From Piscicola geometra (taxonomy: Eukaryota > Annelida > Clitellata > Hirudinida > Piscicolidae), in the NCBI GenBank assembly GCA_943735955.1, contig OX030967.1, positions 248,001 to 312,000 of the forward strand: a stretch of DNA of 64,000 nt, in the 5' to 3' direction. The translations under genes and the position numbers were made by a program. The notes below the pieces were generated by a model. That model had not been told where the DNA came from and did no database searches. It worked only from the letters and a program-made list of their open reading frames with translations. Positions within the stretch are counted from its first letter, which is position 1. Each line of letters starts with the position of its first letter. Shown here one piece after another: positions 33,673 to 44,365 of the stretch.

Positions 33673-34589
33673 CTTGGTATTCATTCAACTTTTTGAAGGC
33701 TTGTCACTTTTGGACCTTCCACTACCTGAGGAAGAGTGGCATATCAAAATGAAGTTTATTTTCCTCTGTTGATATCCATCGTTGACATGAAACAATTGGA
33801 TTGATGCCCTTAACATTTCTTATGATATAAACTAGAGAGTTATCACTCCAATGAATCTCTTACTATTAGAGGCTTTTTCCAGTTTATAGTCAAAAGAACT
33901 CTTAGAAGTTTGTTAACTGGACATTTTCCTATTCTTTTCGATCACAGTATCCATGACCTCCACTTTGAAGTTCTTCAATTAGCTTCTCCAAGAAACATTT
34001 GGTAGTTTTGAAACTAAAATCAAAACAACGCTGGCACCAAGACTCATCTCCTTGTCATATCCTGGACCTGTTGCTCCTTGGTAGGGTTCATATTGAATTG
34101 AACAAGCAAGACGGTTGCGAAGACACAGAAACTTGAACCCAAACCTTATTGGCTTCTCTCTCATAAACTGTTTTGCACAAATTTTTCCATAATGTATACT
34201 GCCATGCTTTCATCAACGCTAATGCTTCCAAGAAAGCATTTTCTATACATTTTTGATTTAGCAAAACAATCAAAAGTCTAATTTCAGTAAATTTATCTTT
34301 ATTTTTCTAATTATTTATTTTTTGCACAACGAATAAAATGAATATTTAAAAACTTATGGTAAAATTTGACACCACCCATTCATGCTCACTGTTCCAATAA
34401 TGGAACATTCATAATTTGTAGAAAATTAATAATTAAGAGATTAGAAATTGATGAACTTTTTTTAATTATATATAAAGGAAAGATACGGTTTTAAGAGTAA
34501 TCAAAACAAAACAAAATACAGAAATTTTTGAAATTTTAGTAATTATTTTTCTTTAGGCATGTTTTCAAAATATTTTTTTCCTTTAAACT

Positions 34590-34712
34590 AGAAACAATCC
34601 CAAAAAATTCCAAAAATCCCCCACAACCCATCCATCCCCTAACGATCCACCAACCCATTCCCCACAACCCATCCACCCCCTAACCATCCACCAACCCATT
34701 CCGCACAAACGC
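34590..34712. repeat. About 43-bp repeat, two to three copies, next to an OGA donor
   Basis: 'ccatccaccaacccattccg' and 'gatccaccaacccattcccc' belong to successive copies. On the OGA sense strand the first copy begins within about 10 nt of the GTGCGT donor at 34714. Confidence 0.7.
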
Positions 34713-34714
34713 AC

Positions 34715-34800
34715 CCTGAACTCGGCAAGCAGACCTCCCCGATGCACCCATGGCTCTTGCTCACCTGACTTGAACAACTCTTTGTCTCTCTTGTCGATGC
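34715..34800 (-). CDS. OGA: OGA exon: EQEPWVHRGGLLAEF
   Basis: 86 nt: two nucleotides complete a Gly codon, then 28 codons, ending in phase 0. Acceptor 'ctgccatcacag', donor 'ttcagg|GTGCGT'. It reads GEQEPWVHRGGLLAEFR and joins RLLPF in the next exon. Human OGA has [21 protein letters not shown]. The exon contains an internal strong donor-like AAGTCAG|GTGAGC whose use would remove the conserved part. Confidence 0.92.
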
Positions 34801-34811
34801 CTGTGATGGCA

Positions 34812-35390
34812 GAGGAGGAGGATGAAGAGGAGGTGGATGAGGAGGAGGAGAAAGGGGAGGAGAAGGAGGAGGAAGAAGAGGAGGATGAGGAAGAGGAGGA
34901 GGAGGAAGAGGAGGATGAGGAGGAGGAGAAAGAAGAGGAGGAGGAGGAAGAGGAAGAGGAGGAGAAGGAGGAAGAGGATGAGGAAGAAGAGAAGGAGGAG
35001 GAGGAAGAGGATGAGGAAGAGGAGGAGGAGGAAGAGGAGGAGGGAGAGGGAGAGGAGGAGGAGAAAGAAGAAGAGAAGGAAGAGGAAAAAGAGGAAAGGA
35101 GGAGGAGGAGGAGGAGGAGGAGGAGGAGGAGGAGGAAGAAGAAGAGAAGGAGGAAGAGGAGGAGGAAGAGGAGGAAGAAGAGAAGGAGGAAGAGGATGAG
35201 GAAGAAAAGGAAGAGGTGGATGAGGAGGAGGAGGTGGATGAGGAGGAGGAGAAGGAGGAGGAGGAAGAGAAGGAGGATGAGTAGGAGGAAGAGGATGAGG
35301 AGGAGGAAAAAGAAGAAAAAGAAGAGGAAGAGAAGGAAGAGGAGAAGGAGGAGGAGGAGGAAGAGGAAGAGAAAGAGGAGAAAGTTAAGA
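34812..35390. repeat. (GAG/GAA)n purine repeat, 0.6 kb
   Basis: Plus-strand GAG/GAA triplets (CTC/TTC on the OGA sense strand), ending about 10 nt upstream of the acceptor of the exon at 34800. Poly-Glu, poly-Arg and poly-Ser/Leu frames across it are artefacts. Confidence 0.93.
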
Positions 35391-35539
35391 TATCTCAGGA
35401 ACGTGATGAGATGGAGCATTTCTAATTTCATTTTCAGTACAAAAAATCCATCAAAAACTGATTGACACACGATTCCCAAAATGCTGTTGGCCACTATCAT
35501 TTTTACATCACATTTTTTCAGTTTATAAGTTAAAGAAAA

Positions 35540-37060
35540 AGCTGTGTCTTAATATAAGTTAACTTTAGATTAAGGCGTTAACCAATTAACGCCGTTAAAT
35601 ATTTTTACGCATAAAAAATAACGCATTTACAAATTTTAATGATTTTAAATTTATCAAAATTGAACTGTTTTTTTTTGCTGTGTTTGTTACATTGCCAACA
35701 AGTGAACACAAAAACTCTTTTAATTTACTCTAAAAAACGGATGGAAAAAATGTCATTTAAAAAAAAACTTCTCATTCCTTTTAGATTTGCAACAGAACTT
35801 CTAGGCGGTGAAAATACGTAACATGTTGAAAAGTGTTGCTTTAAACAAGAAATATGCACTTGAGAAGGTGACCCAGCTTACGGCATTCGTTCGAAAGGAC
35901 AATTTCTTTTCGAACTGTAGCAGGAAAAGATTAATCAGAGCGTCCAATGGATTGCCACATCATTAGAGCCCGAATCAGAAATATGAAATGTCTTTAGAAA
36001 ATGAAAGAGTTAAAGAAACTACAAGAAGAAAAAAAAACCCTATAAACTATACAGACTTCACCAAACAAGAGACTACAAACATATGTAACTTCAGATTCTG
36101 AAGATGAAGATAACTCAATGATTAATAACTCAATGATTAATAACTCAATGATTAAACGTTATAGAAAACAATCTGATACCTCAGATTGGAGAATTGTCTT
36201 CTTGTTTGATGGCAACAACACGAAGAAACGAAAACTGCAGGAAAGTACTTGTCATCTCCTGCAAGTACTTGTCATCTCCTGCAAGTACTTGTCATCTCCT
36301 ACAAGTACTTGTCATCTCCTGCAAGTACTTGTCATCTCCTGCAAGTACTTGTCATCTCCTGCAAGTACTTGTCATCTCCTGCAAGTACTTGTCATCTCCT
36401 GCAAGTACTTGTCATCTCCTGCAAGTAATTGTCATCTCCTGCAAGTACTTGTCATCTCCTGCAAGTACTTGTCATCTCCTGCAAGTACTTGTCATCTCCT
36501 GCAAGTACTTGTCATCTCCTGCAAGTACTTGTCATCTCCTGCAAGTACTTGTCATCTCCTGCAAGTACTTGTCATCTCCTGCAAGTACTTGTCATCTCCT
36601 GCAAGTACTAGTCATCTCCTGCAAGTACTTGTCATCTCCTGCAAGTACTTGTCATCTCCTGCAAGTACTTGTCATCTCCTGCAAGTACTTGTCATCTCCT
36701 GCAAGTGCAGTTCCATGTGAACGTCTATTCAGCTTGTCAGGACACATAGTTAGCAAGAAAAGAGTCTTTTCAAATCCAACTTGTGTTGAAAAACTTGTTT
36801 GCTTGAGTTACTGGCTCAAATAAGATGTGTGACATTAGCATTTTTTGATCATTTATATAATTACTTTTTTTTTCAAATGTTGGCTACTTTTAAATAAATT
36901 TTGATAAAATTTCAATTTAAATAGTTTAAATTAAATGTTAAAAAAATTAATATAATATTTTATGCCAATTTCAAATTTGATAAAAAAGTGCGTTAAAACA
37001 CGATTAACTTTCGATTAAAATGTTTAAAGGTGGAGCAGCTCTGATTAAAACGTAATTGAA
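35540..37060 (+). mobile_element. hAT element, copy 2, with an internal 20-bp minisatellite
   Basis: Same family as 31050-32090: shared ends ('aagctgtgtcttaatataag' left, 'acacgattaactttcgatta' right) and shared transposase C-terminus (about 36706-36823: SAVPCERLFSLSGH). The segment encoding the SSPAST motif has expanded into a 20-bp array (36241-36706). A 15-bp 'tcaatgattaataac' triplication precedes it at 36114-36154. Located in the OGA intron between exons ending at 40376 and starting at 34800. Confidence 0.7.
36241..36706. repeat. 20-bp minisatellite born within a hAT transposase relic, 23 units
   Basis: Twenty-three nearly identical copies of 'gcaagtacttgtcatctcct'. The related element at 31050-32090 has this stretch once (31690-31716), flanked by two AAGTAC words 20 bp apart. 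Slippage between those words explains the unit length. Units differ by at most one base (ACAAGT, AGTAAT, ACTAGT variants), so the expansion is recent. Confidence 0.92.
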
Positions 37061-37124
37061 AACTATTTTGTTTCGGAAGCTTGGAGAGTAGGCACACTTC
37101 CAGAAGACGACCGTGGTGGCAAGT

Positions 37125-39172
37125 GAAGGAAGGAAAGAAGGAAGGAAGGAAGGAAGGAAGGAAGGAAGGAAGGAAGGAAGGAAGGAAGGAAGGAAGGAAG
37201 GAAGGAAGGAAGAAAGGAAGGAAAGAAAGAAGGAAGGAAGGAAGGAAGGAAGGAAGGAAGGAAGGAAGGAAGAAAGGTGGAAAGGAAGGAAGGAAGGAAG
37301 GAAGAAAGAAAGGAAGGAAGGGAGGAAGAAAGGAAGGAAGGAAGGAAAGAAGGAAGAAAGGAAGGAAGAAAGGAAGGAAGGAAGGAAGGAAGGAAGGAAG
37401 GAAGGAAGGAAGGAAGGAAGGAAGGAAGGAAGGAAGGAAGGAAGGAAGGAAGGAAGGAAGGAAGAAAGAAAGGAAGGAAGGAAGGAAGGAAAGAAGGAAG
37501 GAAGGAAGGAAGAAAGGAAGGAAGGAAGGAAGAAAGGAAGGAATGAAGGAAGGAAGGAAGGAAGGAAGGAAGGAAGAAAGGAAGGAAGGAAGGAAGGAAG
37601 GAAGGAAAGAAGGAAGGAAGGAAGAAAGGAAGGAATTAAGGAAGGAAGGAAGGAAGGAAGGAAGGAAGGAAAGAAGGAAGGAAGGAAGGAAGGAAGAAAG
37701 GAAGGAAGGAAGGAAGGAAGGAAGGAAGGAAGGAAAGAAGGAAGGAAGGAAGAAAGGAAGGAATGAAGGAAGGAATGAAGGAAGGAAGGAAGGAAGGAAG
37801 GAAGGAAGGAAGGAAGGAAGGAAGGAAGGAAGGAAAGAAAGAAAGAAGGAAGGAAGGAAGGAAGGAAGGAAGAAAGGTGGAAAGGAAGGAAGGAAGGAAG
37901 GAAGAAAGAAAGGAAGGAAGGGAGGAAGAAAGGAAGGAAGGAAGGAAAGAAGGAAGAAAGGAAGGAAGAAAGGAAGGAAGGAAGGAAGGAAGGAAGGAAG
38001 GAAGGAAGAAAGGAAGGAAGGAAGGAAAGAAGGAAGGAAGGAAGAAAGGAAGGAAGGAAGGAAGAAAGGAAGGAAGGAATGAAGGAAGGAAGGAAGGAAG
38101 GAAGGAAGGAAGGAAGGAAGGAAGAAAGGAAGGAAGGAAGGAAGGAAGGAAGGAAAGAAGGAAGGAAGGAAGAAAGGAAGGAATGAAGGAAGGAATGAAG
38201 GAAGGAAGGAAGGAAGGAAGGAAGGAAGGAAGGAAGGAAGGAAGGAAGGAAGGAAGGAAGGAAAGAAGGAAGGAAAGAAGGAAGGAAGGAAGGAAGAAAG
38301 GAAGGAAGGAAGGAAGGAAGGAGGAAAGGAAGAGAGGGAGGAAGAAAGGAAGGAAGGAAGAAAGGAATGAAGGAAGGAAGGAAGGAAGGAAGGAAGGAAG
38401 AAAGGAAGGAAGGAAGGAAGGAAGGAAGGAAGGAAGGAAGGAAGGAATGAAGGAAGGAAGGAAGGAAGGAAGGAAGGAAGAAAGGAAGGAAGAAGGAAGG
38501 AAGGAAGGAAGGAAGGAAGGAAGAAAGGAAGGAAGGAAGGAAGGAAGGAAGGAAGGAAGAAAGGAATGAAGGAAGGAAGGAAGGAAGGAAGGAAGGAAGA
38601 AAGGAAGGAAGGAAGGAAGGAAGGAAGGAAGGAAGAAAGGAAGGAATGAAGGAAGGAAGGAAGGAAGGAAGGAAGGAAGGAAGGAAGGAAGGAAAGAAGG
38701 AAGGAAAGAAGGAAGGAAGGAAGGAAGGAAGGAAGAAAGGAATGAAGGAAGGAAGGAAGGAAGGAAGGAAGGAAGAAAGGAAGGAAGGAAGGAAGGAAGG
38801 AAGAAAGGAAGGAATGAAGTAAGGAAGGAAGGAAGGAAGGAAGGAAGAAAGGAAGGAAGAAGGAAGGAAGGAAGGAAGGAAAGAAGGAAGGAAAGAAGGA
38901 AGGAAGGAAGGAAGGAAGAAAGGAAGGAAGGAAGGAAGGAAGGAAGGAAGGAAGGAGGAAAGGAAGAGAGGGAGGAAGAAAGGAAGGAAGGAAGGAAGGA
39001 AGGAAGGAAGGAAAGAAGGAAGGAAGGAAGGAAGGAAGAAAGGAAGGAATGAAGGAAGGAAGGAAGGAAGGAAGGAAGAAAGGAAGGAAGGAAGAAAGGA
39101 AGGAAGGAATGAAGGAAGGAAGGAAGGAAGGGAGGAAGGAAGGAAGGAAGGAAGGAAGGAAGGAGGAAAGAA
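37125..39172. repeat. (GGAA)n array, left block, 2.05 kb
   Basis: GGAA tetranucleotides with GAAA, GAAT and GGTGG variants; larger blocks recur (e.g. 'gaagaaaggtggaaaggaag' near 37268 and 37868, 600 bp apart). EGRK and PSFL frames are artefacts. It was once continuous with 40061-40366. Confidence 0.95.
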
Positions 39173-39174
39173 GG

Positions 39175-40060
39175 ATAAATCATATTAGGTACATATCTAG
39201 CAAATTATCAAAAAATCTAGGTATCATTTATCGTTTAAGATTCCAGTTTCCTATATTTATCTTAATGACTTTATATAATTCCCTTATTTTGCCTTACTTA
39301 ACTTATTGCATTCCTGTCTGGGGTCGTAGCTCCAAATCAAATCTTCATTTATTAAGTCTAAGTCAAAACTTTTTTCTGCGTATTTTGTTTAAATTAAATA
39401 AGTTCGATCACATTAGTAATTATTATAGCATGGCAAATGTTTTAAATATAAATCAGCTACACATTGTTTTTTCCTTGATTCTCTTCTATAAAATATATAA
39501 ATTAAATTATTGTCAATTACTCTATAATCAAGTTATAGCATTTAGTAACCATAGTACTAGGCCTTTAAGATATAATTTTGATTTCTATTTTAATAAACCT
39601 AGATCAAATTTTTTTATTAATTCCGTTCTATACTCAATGATGCATTACTGGGATAGATTGCCAATACATGCTAAAAATTCATTGTTATTTGGTTCATATA
39701 AGGTTATAATTTACAAGTTAATTAATTCAAATTTCTTTTCGTAATAGTTTTCTAATTGTCTATTCATATATAAATGTTATTTTGACCAATCAGTCTAATA
39801 AAAATCTATTATAAATCTGGGTACTTTTACTTTTATATTTTTACAAAAATTTGATTATTAATGGAAAGTTGATATAAATTTTGTTTACATTGAATTTAAT
39901 TTTGGTTTTAATTATTTTGTGATTACTGTGATTAATATATTAATCAGTTTCTCTGTTACTTTTTGTTTGAGTGGCCCAACAAGTGTATACTTCGAGTCTT
40001 CTAGAAATTAACCATGTTAATTTGCTGAATAAAATCTTGTTTGAATTGAATTGAATTGAA
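39175..40060 (+). mobile_element. 5'-truncated LINE inserted in the GGAA array
   Basis: An 886-bp insertion in the array. The plus-strand frame to 39744 is intact over about 190 codons: SSKLSKNLGIIYRL, LMTLYNSLILPYLTYCIPVW, LRILFKLN, ending YKLINSNFFS. This is the C-terminal domain of Jockey/Rex-type LINE ORF2 proteins. An AT-rich 3' UTR ends in (TTGAA)n at about 40046-40060, where GGAA repeats resume. The intact frame suggests a fairly recent insertion. Confidence 0.82.
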
Positions 40061-40366
40061 AAGGAAGGAAGGAAGGAAGGAAGGAAGGAAGGAAGGAAGG
40101 AAGGAAGGAAGGAAGGAAGGAAGGAAGGAAGAAAGGAAGGAAGGAAGGAAGGAAGGAAGGAAGGAAGGAAGGAAGGAAGGAAGGAAGGAAGGAAGGAAGG
40201 AAGAAAGGAAGGAAGAAAGGAAGGAAGGAAGAAAGGAAGGAAGGAAGGAAGGAAGAAAGGAAGGAAGGAAGAAAGGAAGGAAGGAAGAAAGGAAGGAAGG
40301 AAGGAAGGAAAGAAGGAAGAAAGGAAGGAAGAAAGGAAGGAAGGAATGAAGGAAGGAAGGAAGGGA
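40061..40366. repeat. (GGAA)n array, right block
   Basis: Continuation of the GGAA array after the LINE. It ends about 10 nt from the donor of the OGA exon ending at 40376. On the OGA sense strand it is (TTCC)n. Confidence 0.94.
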
Positions 40367-40375
40367 GGAACTGAC

Positions 40376-40458
40376 CATGCCACTTGATGTAGGAGTTGAC
40401 GAGGGCGAGGTTGCTTCTGATGTCGTTGATGTACTTGTACAGCTCATAGAGGAGTTCC
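40376..40458 (-). CDS. OGA: OGA exon: stalk helix LLYELYKYINDIRSNL
   Basis: 83 nt: one nucleotide in, 27 codons, one nucleotide out. Acceptor 'cgccatgtcag', donor 'gcatg|GTCAGT'. The first base completes an Arg codon with the previous exon, giving N-R-E-L-L-Y-E-L-Y-K-Y, then NSYIKWHG. Human OGA reads N-R-T-I-L-Y-D-M-Y-S-Y-V-W-D-I-K, then K-S-F-V-Q-W-L-G. The perfect alignment across the junction confirms both exons. Confidence 0.9.
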
Positions 40459-40651
40459 CTGACATGGCGTTTGGGTGGATGGACGGATGGATGGGTGGTA
40501 TACACCTTTTTGTATGAAAACATAAACAAAAACTTAGTTAGTTGCATATATGTATATTGAATATTCTTGATCTAATCGTCAAAGTCACTTTACTGAGAAA
40601 ATTGACTGATATAAATATTTTTCAAATAGTAGTCGATTAACCTTTGAAATT

Positions 40652-41190
40652 CTAAATTTGAAATTTGAAATTTGAAATTCTAAATTTGAAATTCTAAATT
40701 TGAAATTCTAAATTTGAAATTCTAAATTTGAAATTCTAAATTTTAAATTTTATATTTGAAATTCTAAATTTGAAATTCTAAATTTGAAATTTGAAATTCT
40801 AAATTTGAAATTTGAAATTCTAAATTTGAAATTTGAAATTCAAATTTCTAAATTTGAAATTCTAAATTTGAAATTTGAAAATCAAAATTTGAAATTCAAA
40901 ATTTGAAATTCAAAATTTGAAATTCAAAATTTGAAATTCAAAATTTGAAATTCAAAATTTGAAATTCAAAATTTGAAATTCAAAATTTGAAATTCAAAAT
41001 TTGAAATTCAAAATTTGAAATTCAAAATTTGAAATTCAAAATTTGAAATTCAAAATTTGAAATTCAAAATTTGAAATTCAAAATTTGAAATTCAAAATTT
41101 GAAATTCAAAATTTGAAAATCTAAATTCTAAATTTGAAATTCAAAATTTGAAATTCAAAATTTGAAAATCTAAATTCTAAATTTAAAATT
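40652..41190. repeat. 14-bp AT-rich minisatellite
   Basis: Units such as 'caaaatttgaaatt' (14 bp), with a TCTAAATT-bearing variant block at the left. Each unit contains short inverted repeats (AAATTT). Inside the OGA intron between exons ending at 42940 and starting at 40458. Confidence 0.92.
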
Positions 41191-41440
41191 TTTATAATTT
41201 AAAGTAGAAAATGATTTATTTTATTATTTCGATTATTCTTCCGATAGGCTGAAGTGAAATGTGAATCTAGTGGGGAACATTGAGAAATGCGCTCTGATAT
41301 ATTTGGTGATTTGTTTAAATGTTTATGAAGGTGCCATTCAGATGCATTGTTGCATGAAGCCAAAGGAATCGATGCGACGATTCTTGAATGAGTGGAAGGA
41401 TGAGTCAGCAAATTGATTGGAACTTTATGTGCCAACCAGT
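41191..41440. other. Unique intron segment
   Basis: About 250 bp of non-repetitive intron between two arrays, with no exon-like sequence. Confidence 0.5.
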
Positions 41441-42939
41441 GCCTCAACCACCTGAAACCCATGCCACCAGTGCCTCAACCACCTGAAGCCCATGCCACCA
41501 GTGCCTCAACCACCTGAAACCCATGCCACCAGTGCCTCAACCACCTGAAACCCATGCCACCAGTGCCTCAACCATTTGAAGCCCATGCCACCAGTGCCTC
41601 AACCACCTGAAACCCATGCCACCAGTGCCTCAACCACCTGAAACCCATGCCACCAGTGCCTCAACCACCTGAAACCCATGCCACCAGTGCCTCAACCACC
41701 TGAAGCCTATGCCACCAGTGCCTCAACCACCTGAAGCCCATGCCACCAGTGCCTCAACCACCTGAAGCCCATGCCACCAGTGCCTCAACCACCTGAAGCC
41801 CATGCCACCAGTGCCTCAACCACCTGAAGCCCATGCCACCAGTGCCTCAACCACCTGAAGCCCATGCCACCAGTGCCTCAACCACCTGAAGCCCATGCCA
41901 CCAGTGCCTCAACCACCTGAAGCCCATGCCACCAGTGCCTCAACCACCTGAAGCCCATGCCACCAGTGCCTCAACCACCTGAAGCCCATGCCACCACTGC
42001 CTCAACCACCTGAAGCCCATGCCACCAGTGCCTCAACCACCTGAAGCCCATGCCACCAGTGCCTCAACCACCTGAAGCCCATGCCACCACTGCCTCAACC
42101 ACCTGAAGCCCATGCCACCAGTGCCTCAACCACCTGAAACCCATGCCACCAGTGCCTCAACCACCTGAAGCCCATGCCACCAGTGCCTCAACCACCTGAA
42201 GCCCATGCCACCAGTGCCTCAACCACCTGAAGCCCATGCCACCAGTGCCTCAACCACCTGAAGCCCATGCCACCAGTGCCTCAACCACCTGAAGCCCATG
42301 CCACCAGTGCCTCAACCACCTGAAGCCCATGCCACCAGTGCCTCAACCACCTGAAGCCCATGCCACCAGTGCCTCAACCACCTGAAGCCCATGCCACCAG
42401 TGCCTCAACCACCTGAAGCCCATGCCACCACTGCCTCAACCACCTGAAGCCCATGCCACCACTGCCTCAACCACCTGAAGCCCATGCCACCACTGCCTCA
42501 ACCACCTGAAGCCCATGCCACCACTGCCTCAACCACCTGAAGCCCATGCCACCACTGCCTCAACCACCTGAAGCCCATGCCACCACTGCCTCAACCACCT
42601 GAAGCCCATGCCACCACTGCCTCAACCACCTGAAGCCCATGCCACCACTGCCTCAACCACCTGAAGCCCATGCCACCACTGCCTCAACCACCTGAAGCCC
42701 ATGCCACCACTGCCTCAACCACCTGAAGCCCATGCCACCAGTGCCTCAACCACCTGAAGCCCATGCCACCACTGCCTCAACCACCTGAAGCCCATGCCAC
42801 CACTGCCTCAACCACCTGAAGCCCATGCCACCAGTGCCTCAACCACCTGAAGCCCATGCCACCACTGCCTCAACCACCTGAAGCCCATGCCACCACTGCC
42901 TCAACCACCTGAAGCCCATGCCACCACTGCCTCAACCAC
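41441..42939. repeat. 31-bp minisatellite starting at an OGA donor, about 48 units
   Basis: Thirty-one-bp units containing 'cctcaaccacctgaagccca' and 'tgccaccagtg' (or 'cactg'). On the OGA sense strand each unit reads CTTCAG|GTGGTTGAGGC at its seam, the same GTGGTTGAGG that forms the donor of the exon ending at 42940. The first unit therefore is the 5' splice site region, and the array repeats it about 48 times. A CACTG variant dominates the end near the exon and CCAGTG the far end. Confidence 0.95.
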
Positions 42940-43082
42940 CTGTTGGGGATGTTGACCAACTTGTCGACGATGGTCGAGAGATCGCCGTAGCCGTCATGGA
43001 AGCGGATGGCTCGTTCGTACCAGTCAGCAGCGGTCTGAGGTCCCGAGTAGCAGAGGTCGTCGTCGTCGTAGCCGTACATGCT
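42940..43082 (-). CDS. OGA: OGA exon: stalk helices (DWYERAIRFHDGYGDL)
   Basis: 143 nt (47 codons plus two nucleotides). Acceptor 'cacccctcgacag', donor 'ccaacag|GTGGTT'. Translation SMYGYDDDDLCYSGPQTAAD, then WYERAIRFHDGYGDLSTIVD, then KLVNIPN. Human OGA has E-E-W-R-S-R-A-A-K-F-E-E-M-C-G-L-V, then R-L-S-N-C-A-N-R. The acidic N-terminal part is less conserved and the acceptor is inferred from phase. Alternative acceptors upstream (e.g. 'catcag' near 43160) would break phase with the exon before. Confidence 0.85.
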
Positions 43083-43408
43083 CTGTCGAGGGGTGCGTTG
43101 GTCGCATGGGCGTATGCACGTGGGGCAAGGGGGGCCGCTGCTTCCCCTTTTATAACTGATGAAAAATGTAATAAGTAGCAAAATACAAAAAAAACAGATG
43201 TTATCATTAATTGTTTCCTGTGTCTTTTTCTGCTTCACATGATTTAGCCCCCAGAGCACATGTGTGCAACTGATGGCCGCCATGTCAGTCAATGTGGTCC
43301 GAGAGAGCTCCGAAGTTAGAACTAGGTCTCTGGTGCCATCGCTTTGTATGTATTTGCCATGCTGATTCACAAAAGCTGATAACTTAATGCTATCTTATTG
43401 TGTTCAGA
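43083..43408 (-). other. OGA intron, no further feature
   Basis: Unique sequence; the ORFs here are extensions of the exon frame or shadows. No second exon found. Confidence 0.45.
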
Positions 43409-43890
43409 ATGGCAACCCATTTCGATGGCCACAAGAGAAAAGTTGATGCAGTGTGAGAACTGTTCCAAGGAAAAGGGAAAGGAGAATACTTCAAGAAGAT
43501 TAACCGGTGTTTTTTCTGTTACGAGACGATGTCAATTGCGGAAGAGTACAATCGCTCTCGACATTTGACACGCAACTAAGGACGCTAAAGCTTCAAAAGA
43601 AGCCAAAATTCTCCAAAAATAAAAAGAGCAAAGTTTATTCATGAAATCCACAGCCAAAAACGAGGCCATGGTGAAAGCTAGCTCCATTGTGCCTGGGATG
43701 ATCGCTTTCAAGCCTTTCTCAGAGAGAGCGTCTTTGAAGCAGTAATGCTGATGGCTTGTGAGCAGGTGTGTCTCGATCAGTTTTGAAAACGTCAAGTCAT
43801 CAAGAAACACTATGGCTGTCCGAGTGAAAAAACTAGAAAAAAACACAACTGGTCGAGGAGACACGAAGCCACACGGCTTGTCCATTACCT
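43409..43890 (+). pseudogene. GTF2IRD2/hAT-like transposase N-terminal relic
   Basis: With frame breaks the plus strand reads CFFCYETMSIAEEYNRSRH (BED-like zinc finger), then AKNEAMVKASSIVPGMIA, KPFSE, and FENVKSSRNTMAVRVKKL. These follow the order C-x-x-C, K-E-Y-N-x-R-R-H, E-A-x-V-K-A-S-x-x-V-x-x-x-I-A, K-P-F-T/S and F-x-x-V-x-L-S-R-N-T-I/V-A-x-R-I of vertebrate and invertebrate GTF2IRD2-like, hAT-derived proteins. Stops make it a pseudogene in the OGA intron. Confidence 0.6.
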
Positions 43891-44365
43891 GTTGATGAAA
43901 TGAACAGAAAACATGGACACAGCGCAGTTATCAAATGTTATTAAAAGTGTTAAATTTGATTTCTCTATTACTGAAGAGGTGTTTGATGTAGGGGGGTTAA
44001 AACCACAAAGGTGAAAAATATGTTTGATGCGGCGGGGAAGTCCGTAAGTAAAGATGGATTGCAGAAGGAAACTTGGTAGGGTGAACTACCGACGGAGCCC
44101 CGGTAAAATGGGAAGAAAAAGTGGGCTTGGTTGGACTAGCAGGGCGGCATCTGCTGCGAATCTCGAGAGGGTCCTACCCAGCATGCATATCATGTGGATC
44201 AACCTTTTTGTGTGTGTATTATATACCATTTTGATAAATTTAAAACGTTATTAATAAATAATAATCATATTAGTTTTGTCTTTGTGTTGAATGATGCGAA
44301 CATGGTTTAAGTAAATGGAAAGAAATAAAAACTGTCCCCACCCCCTTTTATTTGGAGCTGGATGC
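43891..44365. other. Intron sequence without recognised feature
   Basis: Unique sequence between a transposase relic and a G-rich minisatellite. The ORF at 44054-44254 (plus strand) shows no motif. Confidence 0.45.

Larger units (their letters stand above)
32467..34290 (-). mobile_element. piggyBac transposase relic, interrupted by a hAT insertion
   Basis: On the minus strand at about 34164-33979 the frame reads REKPIRFGFKFLCL, then EPYQGATGPGYDKEMSLGAS and VVLIL, the piggyBac pattern K-P-x-x-F-G-x-K-x-x-x-L, Y-x-G-K, Y-D-K-x-x-x-L-G-x-x-V-V. Further on, WSDNSLVYIIRN and PIVSCQRW match the W-x-D-x-K/N-x-V stretch. At 32610-32540 a CALCKKNTTRICEQC motif matches the C-terminal cysteine-rich domain. 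Stops and frame breaks make it non-functional. The hAT element at 32665-33672 sits between the last two parts. Confidence 0.72.

Noticed and set aside
34583..35500. Glu-rich, Arg-rich and Ser/Leu-rich ORFs
   Set aside because: GAG repeat; only 34715-34800 on the minus strand is a supported exon.
35639..35821. Short plus-strand ORF in the hAT copy
   Set aside because: AT-rich, no motif, inside a decayed transposon.
37081..39183. EGRKEGRK and PSFLPSFL ORFs
   Set aside because: GGAA repeat translated in both directions.
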